From NCBI RefSeq assembly GCF_900460315.1, contig NZ_UHIO01000001.1, positions 1,827,501 through 1,891,500 of the forward strand: DNA of 64,000 nucleotides. The letters run 5' to 3'. This document shows positions 44,993 to 53,167 of this stretch, one piece after another. The DNA comes from Veillonella criceti. Its GTDB lineage: Bacteria > Bacillota > Negativicutes > Veillonellales > Veillonellaceae. The notes under the pieces were generated by a model, which had not been told where the DNA came from, did not search any database, and saw only the letters and a program-made list of their open reading frames with translations. A program made the translations under genes and the position numbers. Positions within the stretch are counted from its first letter, which is position 1. Every line of letters begins with the position of its first letter.

Positions 44993-45652
44993 ATGGAAGT
45001 TACAGTAATGACCGATGTGCTTGCTAAGAATGATGCTATTGCAGCTAACTTGCAACGCATATTTAAAGAAAAGAATATTTTTGTATTTAACTTATTAGGT
45101 TCGCCAGGGGCTGGTAAAACATCTTTGTTAGAAGCTACCCTAAAAGAATTGTCTAAAGAGTATTCCTTAGCTGTTATTGAAGGCGATTTGTATACGGCTA
45201 AAGATGCAGAACGAATTCATAAATTAGGAATCCCTGTTTTACAGATTAATACAGTAGGCGGTTGCCATTTAGATGCCAAGATGATTGAAGAGGCCTTGAG
45301 TGATTTAGATTTAGAGGCACTCGATATGATTATTATAGAAAATGTGGGGAATTTAGTATGTCCTGCTGAATTTGCTATTGGCGAAGCGATGAAAGTGACG
45401 GTTTTATCCGTTACTGAAGGGGAAGATAAACCGTTAAAATATCCACTTATCTTTAAAGAGTCGAAAGCGGTATTGTTAAATAAAGTTGATTTATTGCCAT
45501 ACATTCCGTTCGATAAAGCGAAAGCGTTGACAGATATTCATAACTTAAATCCTACGGCGGATGTATTTGAAGTGAGTTGTACTGCTAAAACAGGCATAGA
45601 AGAGTGGACCAATTGGTTACGAGCGCAAATTGATACAGCGCGAAAGGGTTAA
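44993..45652 (+). CDS. hypB: Hydrogenase nickel incorporation GTPase HypB
   Basis: A SIMIBI-class GTPase of 219 residues that delivers Ni with HypA. It has Walker A GSPGAGKTS (about residues 36-44), EGDLYTAKDAERI with switch I Asp, the metal-site segment NTVGGCHLDAKM (about 82-93), IIENVGNLVCP and the specificity motif LNKVDLL (about 161-167). The N-terminal CxxCGC or His-rich nickel-storage extension found in some HypB proteins is absent. It is followed by a secreted-protein gene after only 2 bases. Confidence 0.95.
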   Translation: MEVTVMTDVLAKNDAIAANLQRIFKEKNIFVFNLLGSPGAGKTSLLEATLKELSKEYSLAVIEGDLYTAKDAERIHKLGIPVLQINTVGGCHLDAKMIEEALSDLDLEALDMIIIENVGNLVCPAEFAIGEAMKVTVLSVTEGEDKPLKYPLIFKESKAVLLNKVDLLPYIPFDKAKALTDIHNLNPTADVFEVSCTAKTGIEEWTNWLRAQIDTARKG

Positions 45653-45654
45653 TT

Positions 45655-46959
45655 ATGAAGGATTTACAGAAAATGCGGTTGGTTTTTGCATTGGGGGCTT
45701 TTTTATTACCTATCGCGGTAGGAATTATGCCTGTATGGGGTGCTGATGCGGATATAAGTATGGATCCTACTGATACGTGGGCCCCAGAACGGGCGGCTGT
45801 TAATAAGATGGCGGTACGCTTAGCTGAAAGTTTAGAAGCGCAAAAAAGTCAAGAAGCTGGCGTTGATTTGACGGCCGTTGGTAAAAGCTATACAGCCGAT
45901 ACGTTAGAACCTATGAAGGCGAGCGACTTTAAGGTGCGTGATTTTGCGCTTGGTATGACAGAGCCCGCTTTGACAAGTGAATCATTACGCTCTAGTTTAA
46001 GTGGGGATCAAGTCGGACAAACAACAGGTGACTTTACAACCTATACGGGTGAAGCGGGGAGTTATACGGTTTATTCTGGGCCAACTTTTTCTAATTTAGA
46101 TTCAAATAAAATTCTTCGTAAAGAAGGTTTAACCTATGCGTATCAGCCAAGAGCGATTACGAATATTCACATTACATCAGCTGATATTGAGACAGAAAGA
46201 GGTATTTTTGTTGGTAAAAGTCGGGGAGCCGTACTATTTGCTTATGGCGCACCACAGGCCATGTGGCGTGACTTAAAAAAGGGAACGGTTTCCTTAATAT
46301 ATTTTTTTGATTCACGTAAAATATTTGTAAAAAACAAGCAGGAGTTTACCAGTGCTGTGGCGAATGATAACAAGGTAAGCACAGCAGTGTTGAATCCTGA
46401 GACAGATAGGGCCATTGCGCAGTATTTAGTCTTTACCTTAAAGGATAATAAAGTAAATACAATTGATATGATTGATGGTCAAGTGTGGACACATCTTCGG
46501 TTACCGGCTATTACGCCACAATATTATAAGGCAAATCAGTTGGCAGATGATGATTTCATGCTTATGGGATATCGTGTAAATAGGCCTTTTGTGACAAACC
46601 AAGACGAACAGTGGCAACAACGTGGCTTCTTATATGGTGATGAATTTATAGCCTACGATGATATTTTGATTGGCTATGACAAACATCAAACAGTGGCTCG
46701 GGCCATGATTACTAAGAGCACAGCCCTAACAAGACGAGGTATATCTATTGGCGATAGTAAATATCTATTGCTCTATTTGTATGGTATGCCAAGCGAGATA
46801 GAAGCTGATACAGGGGCTAATGGTGAGTCATTAATGGTATATACTTATAAAAATCCAGATTCAGCATATAGCTATCTATTGTTTACGGTAGGTGAAAAGG
46901 ACAATTTTATAAAAAGTGTAATGCTGTCAGACAGACCTAACAAAGAATTAAGTAAGTAG
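45655..46959 (+). CDS. Secreted protein with two copies of an ~80-90 residue domain, unknown function
   Basis: A 434-residue exported protein with a signal peptide (about residues 1-29, ending VWGADA) and a low-complexity N-terminal region (30-170). Two homologous segments follow: about 181-270 (ERGIFVGKSRGAVLFAYGAP ... QYLVFTLKDNKVNTIDM) and about 358-432 (RRGISIGDSKYLLLYLYGMP ... SYLLFTVGEKDNFIKSVML). The R-G-I-x-[VI]-G-x-S ... YG-x-P pattern with a closing beta strand recalls lipoprotein-type SmpA/BLIP-like folds, but I cannot name a family. It begins 2 bases after hypB. Confidence 0.72.
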   Translation: MKDLQKMRLVFALGAFLLPIAVGIMPVWGADADISMDPTDTWAPERAAVNKMAVRLAESLEAQKSQEAGVDLTAVGKSYTADTLEPMKASDFKVRDFALGMTEPALTSESLRSSLSGDQVGQTTGDFTTYTGEAGSYTVYSGPTFSNLDSNKILRKEGLTYAYQPRAITNIHITSADIETERGIFVGKSRGAVLFAYGAPQAMWRDLKKGTVSLIYFFDSRKIFVKNKQEFTSAVANDNKVSTAVLNPETDRAIAQYLVFTLKDNKVNTIDMIDGQVWTHLRLPAITPQYYKANQLADDDFMLMGYRVNRPFVTNQDEQWQQRGFLYGDEFIAYDDILIGYDKHQTVARAMITKSTALTRRGISIGDSKYLLLYLYGMPSEIEADTGANGESLMVYTYKNPDSAYSYLLFTVGEKDNFIKSVMLSDRPNKELSK

Positions 46960-46983
46960 GCTTTCGGTAAAGGAGGATGACAC

Positions 46984-47448
46984 ATGGTAACAACACAGGA
47001 CATTAAAGAACGATGGGCATCGCTACAGAATGATGAAGAACGCATTCTGTTTGTAGTGGGCGGTCCAGGCTCCGGCAAGAGTAAGTTAATTCGTGAATTA
47101 GCTGAACAAGACGGATGGAAGTACATCGAAGCAAAAGATCTTATTGAAGAAGAATTTTTGGAAGTGGCCCGTGATTTACGACCTGATTTAGCGAAGGATG
47201 TTATGTGCAAAGCATTAAAGGCCTGTGGGTCTGATGTGATTTTGTTGGATGGTGTAAATGTTTTGTTTGCGCCTATCTTAAACTTAGAGCCTATTGAGCT
47301 ATTAAAGACAATTAGCCGTATGTATCCATTAGTTGTCGGCTGGCGTGGTAAATTTGATGGTGAAACTTTATTTTTAGAACATAATAATAATCCAAAATAC
47401 TTTTCATTTAAAGTAGAGAAGCCAGAACGAATTGTTACAATTGATTAA
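46984..47448 (+). CDS. brxF: BrxF-like P-loop ATPase outside any BREX locus
   Basis: A 154-residue P-loop protein. It has Walker A VVGGPGSGKSKL (about residues 23-34), a Walker B-like DVILLDGVNVLF (about 81-92), then LLKTISRMYPLVVGWRGKFD and a C-terminal YFSFKVEKPERIV. The order of motifs, length and the V-[GA]-W-[RN]-G-x-F-D-G segment match, from memory, the BREX type 3 protein BrxF. No BrxC, PglX, PglZ or BrxA genes are nearby; the neighbours are a secreted protein and ribosomal genes. The role outside BREX is unknown. A GGAGG precedes the ATG. Confidence 0.72.
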   Translation: MVTTQDIKERWASLQNDEERILFVVGGPGSGKSKLIRELAEQDGWKYIEAKDLIEEEFLEVARDLRPDLAKDVMCKALKACGSDVILLDGVNVLFAPILNLEPIELLKTISRMYPLVVGWRGKFDGETLFLEHNNNPKYFSFKVEKPERIVTID

Positions 47449-47489
47449 AGCTAACGGTTTGTTGTAAGCCTTGAATATGAATTGATTAC

Positions 47490-47543
47490 AAAGGGAACTA
47501 TAGGGAGACACCATTTGAGGTTGTCTACTATAGTTCCTTTTAT
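47490..47543 (+). terminator. Terminator before the rpmG-secE-nusG region
   Basis: AAAGGGAACTATAG (47490-47503) pairs with CTATAGTTCCTTT (47528-47540), with a further partial pairing in the loop. Confidence 0.88.
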
Positions 47544-47595
47544 ATTGGTTGAAAGCTTGCTACTTAGGCAGTTGTGTTTTATTTTGTTTTAGGTA

Positions 47596-47624
47596 TAGAC
47601 AGACAGTCTATAGTTTGGTATAAT
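47596..47624 (+). promoter_or_regulatory. Promoter of rpmG-secE-nusG
   Basis: TAGACA (47596-47601), a 17-base spacer and TATAAT (47619-47624). A TAGAC/GTCTA dyad covers the -35 box. A second possible promoter, TTGACA (47668-47673) with TAGGCT 17 bases on, lies closer to rpmG. Confidence 0.7.
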
Positions 47625-47629
47625 GAATC

Positions 47630-47653
47630 GTCAGGTAGTCGCCTGGCTTTTTT
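47630..47653 (+). terminator. Promoter-proximal terminator-like hairpin (possible attenuator)
   Basis: GTCAGG/CCTGGC (47630-47635, 47642-47647) around a 6-base loop, followed by six Ts, begins at or within a few bases of the predicted start of the upstream promoter. It would stop nearly all transcripts at once unless prevented. Confidence 0.55.
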
Positions 47654-47749
47654 AAGTTGCCTAAAACTTGACAGGCAGGGCCTACTGTGGTAGGCTATAT
47701 TAGCATATTATGTTTTAGACAAGTATATTTTGAAGTGAGGTGTATCCGG

Positions 47750-47899
47750 ATGCGTAATGCAGTGACTATGGCATGTACTGATTGCAAACAGCGTAACTAT
47801 CAGACGAACAAGAATAAGAAAAACAATCCTGATCGTATTGAAATGATGAAATACTGCAAATTCTGCGGTAAACATACGCTACATCGCGAAACGAAATAA
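47750..47899 (+). CDS. rpmG: 50S ribosomal protein L33
   Basis: A 49-residue protein with the zinc-ribbon cysteines CTDC (residues 9-12) and CKFC (36-39), so the Cys+ zinc-binding form. It contains [15 protein letters not shown], typical of L33. The ATG at 47750 gives the proper size; an earlier in-frame opening at 47687 is not needed. It lies before secE and nusG as in many Firmicutes. Confidence 0.95.
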   Translation: MRNAVTMACTDCKQRNYQTNKNKKNNPDRIEMMKYCKFCGKHTLHRETK

Positions 47900-47939
47900 T
47901 TCGTTTCATCCAAATTACCTGATGATTTAAGGATGTGAA

Positions 47940-48167
47940 ATGATGGCAGGATCCAATTCTACAGCACCGCAGCGTCGTGGCGGCGTAGGTCGTATGGCGC
48001 GTGAAATGAAAGCGGAACTCAAAAAAGTAGTCTGGCCGACAAAAAAAGAGCTCATCAATTACACGATTGTAGTATTTCTCACTGTAGTATTCGTCGCTGC
48101 CTTAATTGGCATCGTTGATGCTATCTTTGGCGAATTATTCCAGTTGTTGATGCGTGTTGTCGGATAG
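47940..48167 (+). CDS. secE: Preprotein translocase subunit SecE
   Basis: A 75-residue single-spanning SecYEG component. The amphipathic EMKAELKKVVWPTKKELINY (about residues 22-41) is the family signature, followed by one membrane helix (TIVVFLTVVFVAALIGIVDAI, split across about 42-62). An ATG three bases downstream is an equally possible start. No tRNA-Trp gene lies between rpmG and secE. Confidence 0.95.
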   Translation: MMAGSNSTAPQRRGGVGRMAREMKAELKKVVWPTKKELINYTIVVFLTVVFVAALIGIVDAIFGELFQLLMRVVG

Positions 48168-48178
48168 GAGGCCTTTCC

Positions 48179-48715
48179 GTGGAAGCAGAAAAGAAATGGT
48201 ATGTTATTCATACTTACTCAGGCTACGAAAATAAAGTAAAAACTAATCTGGAACTGAAAGTTCAATCTATGGGGTTAGAAGATACGATTGGTCGTATTCT
48301 TGTGCCTGTAGAAGATGAAGTGGACGAGAAGGATGGCGTAAAGAAAGTTGTTAAGCGCAAAATCTTCCCTGGCTACGTGTTAGTAGAGATGGAAGTAAAT
48401 GATCGTTCCTGGTATGTAGTGCGTAACACGCCGGGGGTAACAGGCTTTGTTGGGTCTGCTACAAAACCGGTACCGTTATCTGATTCCGAGGTTGAATATA
48501 TCCTCAAATCACAGGGGCTGGATCAAGCGCCAAAGCATACAATCGATGTCGTAGTAGGCGAAACAGTGCGCATTACTTCTGGTGCCTTTGAAGATAGATT
48601 AGGTACAATTACTGAAATCAATCACGAAAAACAAACATTGAAACTCGATGTGGAAGTGTTTAATCGTGATACATCGGTAGAGGTAGATTTTTCTCAAATC
48701 GAGAAAGATCTTTAA
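48179..48715 (+). CDS. nusG: Transcription termination/antitermination protein NusG
   Basis: A 178-residue elongation factor. The NGN domain starts KKWYVIHTYSGYENKVK and includes RKIFPGYVLVEMEV and VRNTPGVTGFVG. The C-terminal KOW domain is VGETVRITSGAFEDRLGTI (about residues 125-143). Translation starts at GTG behind AGGAGG. It is 11 bases after secE. Confidence 0.96.
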   Translation: MEAEKKWYVIHTYSGYENKVKTNLELKVQSMGLEDTIGRILVPVEDEVDEKDGVKKVVKRKIFPGYVLVEMEVNDRSWYVVRNTPGVTGFVGSATKPVPLSDSEVEYILKSQGLDQAPKHTIDVVVGETVRITSGAFEDRLGTITEINHEKQTLKLDVEVFNRDTSVEVDFSQIEKDL

Positions 48716-48762
48716 TATATACAATATAACTCTAAACTTTTTAGGCGGCTTGGTGGTCGCCA

Positions 48763-48791
48763 GTGGGAGGAAGTCATTCCGTTACCACCAC
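48763..48791 (+). promoter_or_regulatory. Ribosomal-protein leader element upstream of rplK
   Basis: GTGGGAGGAAGT ... CCGTTACCACCAC can fold with GTGG paired to CCAC. A near copy lies upstream of rplA (49281-49306). An L1 autoregulatory site is the likely function by analogy with L11-L1 operons. Confidence 0.5.
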
Positions 48792-48819
48792 ATTTTGAGC
48801 GCAAGGAGGTGTAATCACC

Positions 48820-49245
48820 ATGGCTAAAAAAGTTACAAAAATTGTAAAACTTCAGTGTGAAGCAGGAAAGGCAAGTCCAGCGCCACCTATCGGTCCAGCT
48901 CTTGGTCAGGCAGGTGTTAACATTATGGCATTCGTTAAAGAATTTAACGAACGCACAGCACAACAGGCTGGCTTAACAATTCCAGTTGTTATTACTGTAT
49001 TTGAAGATAGAAGCTTCACGTTTGTTACGAAGACTCCACCAGCAGCTGTTCTTTTATTAAAAGCAGCTGGCATCCCTAAAGGATCTGGAGTACCTAACCG
49101 TGACAAAGTAGCAAAGGTTAGTCGCGATAAAGTTCGTGAAATCGCAGAACTTAAAATGCCTGACTTGAATGCAAATACTGTAGAACAAGGCATGCGTATG
49201 GTAGAAGGTACTGCACGCAGCATGGGCATTGTAATCGTTGATTAA
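48820..49245 (+). CDS. rplK: 50S ribosomal protein L11
   Basis: A 141-residue protein of the GTPase-associated centre. It shows the N-terminal [36 protein letters not shown] and C-terminal [12 protein letters not shown] typical of L11. AAGGAGGTG precedes the ATG. It is first of the rplK-rplA pair. Confidence 0.98.
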   Translation: MAKKVTKIVKLQCEAGKASPAPPIGPALGQAGVNIMAFVKEFNERTAQQAGLTIPVVITVFEDRSFTFVTKTPPAAVLLLKAAGIPKGSGVPNRDKVAKVSRDKVREIAELKMPDLNANTVEQGMRMVEGTARSMGIVIVD

Positions 49246-49280
49246 TTAGCGTACGACATGCGCTAATAGAGCGCATATCG

Positions 49281-49306
49281 GTGGGAGGGAGTTCCCGTTA
49301 AACCAC
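49281..49306 (+). promoter_or_regulatory. Ribosomal-protein leader element upstream of rplA
   Basis: GTGGGAGGGAGT ... CCCGTTAAACCAC, sharing GTGGGAGG and CCGTTA.ACCAC with the element before rplK, sits 11 bases before the rplA Shine-Dalgarno sequence. It is a candidate L1-binding hairpin. Confidence 0.5.
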
Positions 49307-49323
49307 ATAAGGAGGATTTTAAG

Positions 49324-50034
49324 ATGGCAAAAGTAGGTAAGAAATACGCTGAAGCAGCTAAACTTATCGAAGCAGGCAAATTCTACGAACCAGTAGAAGC
49401 TGTTGAGCTTGTTAAGAAAACTGCGACTGCTAAATTCGACGAAACTGTTGAAATCTCTTTCAACTTGAATGTCGATCCTAAATACGCTGATCAACAAGTT
49501 CGTGGTGCCGTTGTTTTACCTCATGGTACTGGTAAAACTAAACGCGTACTCGTATTTGCGAAAGGCGATAAAATTAAAGAAGCTGAGGATGCTGGCGCAG
49601 ATTTCGTTGGCTCCGAAGAATTAGTAGCTAAAATTCAGGGCGGTTGGAGCGACTTTGACGTTGCTGTAGCAACGCCTGATATGATGGGCCAAGTTGGTCG
49701 TTTAGGTAAAATTTTAGGGCCTAAAGGCTTAATGCCAAACCCTAAAGTTGGTACTGTAACGATGGACGTAGCTCGTGCTGTTAATGAAATTAAAGCTGGT
49801 AAAATTGAGTATCGTACTGATAAAGCAGGTATTATTGCTTGTGCAATTGGTAAAGCATCTTTCGATGACGCTAAATTGCTTGACAATTATCGTACAATCG
49901 TTGATACTATTATTAAGGCAAAACCAGCTGCAGCAAAAGGTCAGTATATTAAATCTGTAACCTTGAGCTCCACAATGGGACCTGGTGTTCCTCTTAACGT
50001 ATTCAAATTGACTACTGTTACGAAGGAACAATAA
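49324..50034 (+). CDS. rplA: 50S ribosomal protein L1
   Basis: A 236-residue L1-stalk protein and likely autoregulator of rplK-rplA. Motifs include [56 protein letters not shown] (about residues 119-138) and the C-terminal [18 protein letters not shown] precedes the ATG. Confidence 0.98.
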   Translation: MAKVGKKYAEAAKLIEAGKFYEPVEAVELVKKTATAKFDETVEISFNLNVDPKYADQQVRGAVVLPHGTGKTKRVLVFAKGDKIKEAEDAGADFVGSEELVAKIQGGWSDFDVAVATPDMMGQVGRLGKILGPKGLMPNPKVGTVTMDVARAVNEIKAGKIEYRTDKAGIIACAIGKASFDDAKLLDNYRTIVDTIIKAKPAAAKGQYIKSVTLSSTMGPGVPLNVFKLTTVTKEQ

Positions 50035-50044
50035 TTATATATGT

Positions 50045-50165
50045 TCTCTTAGCTGTAGACCGCAGGTACGTATAATGGATGTAAATCCGCCCGCAGAGGC
50101 TGACACCGAATTCTATTATGGAACGGTTACGACCTCATCGCGTTGGTGGTGAGGTCGTTTTTACG
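50045..50165 (+). ncRNA. Ribosomal protein L10 leader with attenuator
   Basis: The leader before rplJ carries the conserved CTGTAGACCGCAGGTACG core, a complementary CCGCCCGCAGAGGCTGACACCG-like 3' side (about 50085-50107), then a strong terminator hairpin ACGACCTCA/TGAGGTCGT (50129-50158) with a T run. L10(L7/L12)4 binding to such leaders is known to control rplJ-rplL expression. Confidence 0.85.
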
Positions 50166-50213
50166 CTAAGATAGTACATAGAGCATCACCAAAATCTATA
50201 AGGAGGTATTCTA

Positions 50214-50717
50214 ATGGCTGTCACTACACAGAAACAGGCAATCGTTGCACAGATGAAAGAAAATCTTTCTGAAGCAAAGGGGGCCGTACTCGTTGGTTAC
50301 CATGGCTTGACAGTAGCTCAGGTAACTGATTTACGCCGTAAATTCTTAGCGGAAGATGTAGAATACAAAGTAATCAAAAACACTTTGACTCGCATCGCTG
50401 TTAATGAATTAGGTATTGAAGGTTTCGCTGAACACTTGGAAGGTCCAACTGCGTTGGCCATTTCCAAAACTGATGCTGTTGCACCAGCTCGTATCATCGA
50501 AGACTTCATTAAAGACACTAAAACGGAAGCAATCGACGTTAAAGTTGGTCTTGCAGAAGGTAAACTTCTTTCTGCTGACGAAGTTAAAGCGCTTGCTAAA
50601 TTGCCTAATCGCGAAGGTATGCTTTCCATGCTTCTTTCCGTACTTCAGGCTCCAATCCGCAACGTGGCTTACGCTGTAAAAGCTGTTTCGGAAGCAAAAG
50701 ACGAAACTGTAGCATAA
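50214..50717 (+). CDS. rplJ: 50S ribosomal protein L10
   Basis: A 167-residue protein that anchors the L7/L12 stalk. It contains KGAVLVGYHGLTVAQVTDLR, YKVIKNTLTRIA (about residues 46-57), EGPTALAIS and AKLPNREGMLSMLLSVLQAP. The C-terminal helix binds L12 dimers. AAGGAGG precedes the ATG. Confidence 0.98.
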   Translation: MAVTTQKQAIVAQMKENLSEAKGAVLVGYHGLTVAQVTDLRRKFLAEDVEYKVIKNTLTRIAVNELGIEGFAEHLEGPTALAISKTDAVAPARIIEDFIKDTKTEAIDVKVGLAEGKLLSADEVKALAKLPNREGMLSMLLSVLQAPIRNVAYAVKAVSEAKDETVA

Positions 50718-50769
50718 TCAGTAATTTTAACATATTACTACAAAATATAATTAGTGGAGGAACTAAATC

Positions 50770-51141
50770 ATGGCACTTAACATTGAAAACATCGTTGCTG
50801 AATTAGAACAAGCAACTATCCTTGAATTAAATGATCTTGTAAAAGCTATCGAAGAAAAATTTAACGTAACTGCAGCTGCTCCAGTAGCTGTTGCTGCTGC
50901 TGGCGGTGCTGCTGGCGCAGGCGAAGAAAAATCCGACTTCGACGTAATCTTGAAAGATGCTGGCGCTGGTAAAATCAACGTAATTAAAGTTGTTCGTGAA
51001 GCAACTGGTCTTGGCTTGAAAGAAGCTAAAGCTGTTGTTGACGGCGCTCCTGCACCTGTTAAAGAAGGTATGCCTAAAGCTGACGCTGAAGCTCTTAAAG
51101 CTAAATTGGAAGAAGCTGGCGCAACTGTTGAACTTAAATAA
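50770..51141 (+). CDS. rplL: 50S ribosomal protein L7/L12
   Basis: A 123-residue stalk protein. It has an N-terminal dimerisation helix (1-33), an Ala/Gly-rich hinge (38-52), and a C-terminal factor-binding domain [20 protein letters not shown] ... [13 protein letters not shown]. It ends the rplJL transcript before a terminator. Confidence 0.98.
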   Translation: MALNIENIVAELEQATILELNDLVKAIEEKFNVTAAAPVAVAAAGGAAGAGEEKSDFDVILKDAGAGKINVIKVVREATGLGLKEAKAVVDGAPAPVKEGMPKADAEALKAKLEEAGATVELK

Positions 51142-51183
51142 TTTAAGCCCTGTGGCGTAATTATTAAGACAATAAGCTAATAG

Positions 51184-51212
51184 AAACCGCTCTCTTAGGA
51201 GGGCGGTTTTTT
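51184..51212 (+). terminator. Terminator after rplL
   Basis: AAACCGCTCTC/GAGGGCGGTTT around TTAG, followed by T residues. About 240 bases after it, to 51450, I see no feature. Confidence 0.9.
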
Positions 51213-51477
51213 GTATTTCAAGTGATATAGGAAGCGCCTTTGGTTATTCTATGTTAACTAGAAATAGGCGATACGACCTCGTTTGATGTGATGATAGATA
51301 TTCGATTTAATTATAATGTATAAAAACTATTATTCCTTAAAGTCATATGATAAAACACTTGGATTAAAGCAGGTTTTCAAGATGTTCTATAGAAAAAGAC
51401 ATGTTCTTAGCAGTGAATATCCTTATTTGATATAGCTTCATGGCACTTTTTGCTTTAGTTGTACATTGTATACATGT

Positions 51478-51533
51478 TATAATGAGCGTGTCCAATAGAT
51501 ACGGGATGGAGTGATCTTAGCCCATCCTGGACA
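51478..51533 (+). promoter_or_regulatory. aspA promoter -10 and structured leader
   Basis: TATAAT (51478-51483) has no good -35 box but sits beside the near-palindrome ACATTGTATACATGT. From about 51489, TGTCCA (51489-51494) pairs with TGGACA (51528-51533) and GGATGG (51504-51509) with CCATCC (51522-51527): a nested stem contiguous on its 3' side. No T run follows, so it is not a simple terminator. Confidence 0.5.
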
Positions 51534-51638
51534 TGTTAAAAGATCATTACACCAGTAAAAGGGTGCAAAACTCAGCTGTAATAGTGAGTACAATAAAGGA
51601 AACATAGTGTTAGATTGAAACAAAGGATGAGGTACAGT

Positions 51639-53054
51639 ATGCGTAAAGAACATGATTTTTTAGGTGAATTAGAAGTCGCTGATGAATTGTATTATGGCGT
51701 GCAAACATTGCGTGCTATGGAAAACTTTAATATTACGGGTAAACATATTGACCATGATTTTATTCGCTCTTTAGCCATGGTTAAAAAAGCGTGTGCTTTG
51801 GCTAATATGAAAACAGGTCGTATGGATCCAACAATTGGTAATGCTATTGTAAAAGCGGCTGATGAAATCATTGCTGGTGGATTAGTCGATCAATTCCCTG
51901 TAGATCCAATTCAGGGTGGTGCTGGTACGTCCTTTAATATGAATATGAATGAAGTATTAGCTAACCGTGCTCTTGAAATTTTAGGCCATCCAAAGGGTAG
52001 TTATGATATTATTTCGCCAAACAATCATTGTAATATGGCGCAGTCTACTAACGATGCGTTTCCAACAGCGATTAAAGTATGTGCTATTTTGAAAAGCAAA
52101 CCATTATTGGTAGCGTTACAGCGTTTAGTCGATGAACTTGAAAAGAAAGCGGAAGAATATAAAGAAGTCTTAAAAATGGGCCGTACTCATTTACAAGATG
52201 CCGTGCCAATTACCCTTGGTCAAGAAATGGGATCCTATGCGTCCGGTATTCGCCGTGGTATCAAACGGATTGAATCCTCTATGCTAGGGGCGCATATCGT
52301 AAATATGGGGGCGACTGCTGTTGGAACTGGTCTTAATGCAGAACCTTCTTATATTAAAGACGTAGCTGCTGAATTGTCTACTGTAGTAGGTGAAGAATTT
52401 TATACAGCTGAAAATTTAATTGATGCGACTAATAATACCGATGTATTTGCTGATATTTCGAGCGGTATGAAAGTAACCGCATTAGTACTTATTAAAATGG
52501 CGAATGATTTCCGCTTGATGGCTTCTGGTCCTCGCTGTGGTATTGGCGAATTGAAATTACCACCTCGTCAACCAGGCTCTTCTATCATGCCAGGTAAAGT
52601 TAACCCGGTTATTGCCGAAGTGCTAAATCAGGTATGTTACCAAGTCGTTGCTAATGATTTGGCCGTTACATTAGGTGTTGAAAATGGCCAGTTTGAGTTA
52701 AATGTTATGGAACCGGTTATTGCCTATAACTTATTTAATGCTATGTGCTATTTAAAGAATGGTGTAAATACATTCGTTGATAAGTTGTTAATTGATTTAG
52801 AAGCTGATCGTGAACGTTGTCAATACTGGTTAGAACGGAGCGTTGGTATTGTTACGGCCTTACTTCCTCATGTAGGGTATGAAAATGCTTCAGCATTGGC
52901 GAAAGAAGCTTACACGACAGGTCGTGCGATTAAAGAAATTATTCTTGAAAAGGGTTTATTAACCAAAGAAGAAATGGAGCATATTTTATCACCTGCTGAA
53001 ATGACTAAACCAGGTATTGCTGGTGCAGACATTTTAAAAGTAAAAGGTAATTAA
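51639..53054 (+). CDS. aspA: Aspartate ammonia-lyase
   Basis: Deaminates aspartate to fumarate, 471 residues. The fumarase/aspartase signature GSSIMPGKVNP (about residues 312-322) carries the catalytic Ser; GGAGTSFNMNMNEVLANRA, SPNNHCNMAQSTNDAFPTA and GRTHLQDAVPITLGQE are also present. It reads as aspartase rather than fumarase because of the EHDFLGELEV start and MNMNEV context, but the two are close. The ATG at 51639 follows AAGGATGAGG; upstream in-frame starts (51615, 51627) overlap that site. Confidence 0.92.
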   Translation: MRKEHDFLGELEVADELYYGVQTLRAMENFNITGKHIDHDFIRSLAMVKKACALANMKTGRMDPTIGNAIVKAADEIIAGGLVDQFPVDPIQGGAGTSFNMNMNEVLANRALEILGHPKGSYDIISPNNHCNMAQSTNDAFPTAIKVCAILKSKPLLVALQRLVDELEKKAEEYKEVLKMGRTHLQDAVPITLGQEMGSYASGIRRGIKRIESSMLGAHIVNMGATAVGTGLNAEPSYIKDVAAELSTVVGEEFYTAENLIDATNNTDVFADISSGMKVTALVLIKMANDFRLMASGPRCGIGELKLPPRQPGSSIMPGKVNPVIAEVLNQVCYQVVANDLAVTLGVENGQFELNVMEPVIAYNLFNAMCYLKNGVNTFVDKLLIDLEADRERCQYWLERSVGIVTALLPHVGYENASALAKEAYTTGRAIKEIILEKGLLTKEEMEHILSPAEMTKPGIAGADILKVKGN

Positions 53055-53073
53055 TTTAAAATAGCCCCCTTAC

Positions 53074-53121
53074 AAAAGACCAAGGTTTGATGTAGTCTAT
53101 CATCTGATCTTGGTCTTTTTT
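53074..53121 (+). terminator. Terminator after aspA
   Basis: AAGACCAAG pairs with CTTGGTCTT (ending about 53118), with an inner GATG/CATC pair, then T residues. Confidence 0.88.
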
Positions 53122-53138
53122 AGTAAATAAAATATTTT

Positions 53139-53167
53139 TTGACAAAGATAACTATTAATGCTATAAT
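53139..53167 (+). promoter_or_regulatory. Consensus promoter upstream of rpoB
   Basis: TTGACA (53139-53144), exactly 17 bases, TATAAT (53162-53167): a perfect sigma-A consensus. It predicts a leader of about 290 bases before rpoB. A second TTGACA at 53372 has no good -10 box. I see no certain structure in the leader. Confidence 0.85.

Noticed and set aside
47900..47939. tRNA-Trp between rpmG and secE, as in some Firmicutes
   Set aside because: Only 40 bases separate the genes, and no tRNA can fit.
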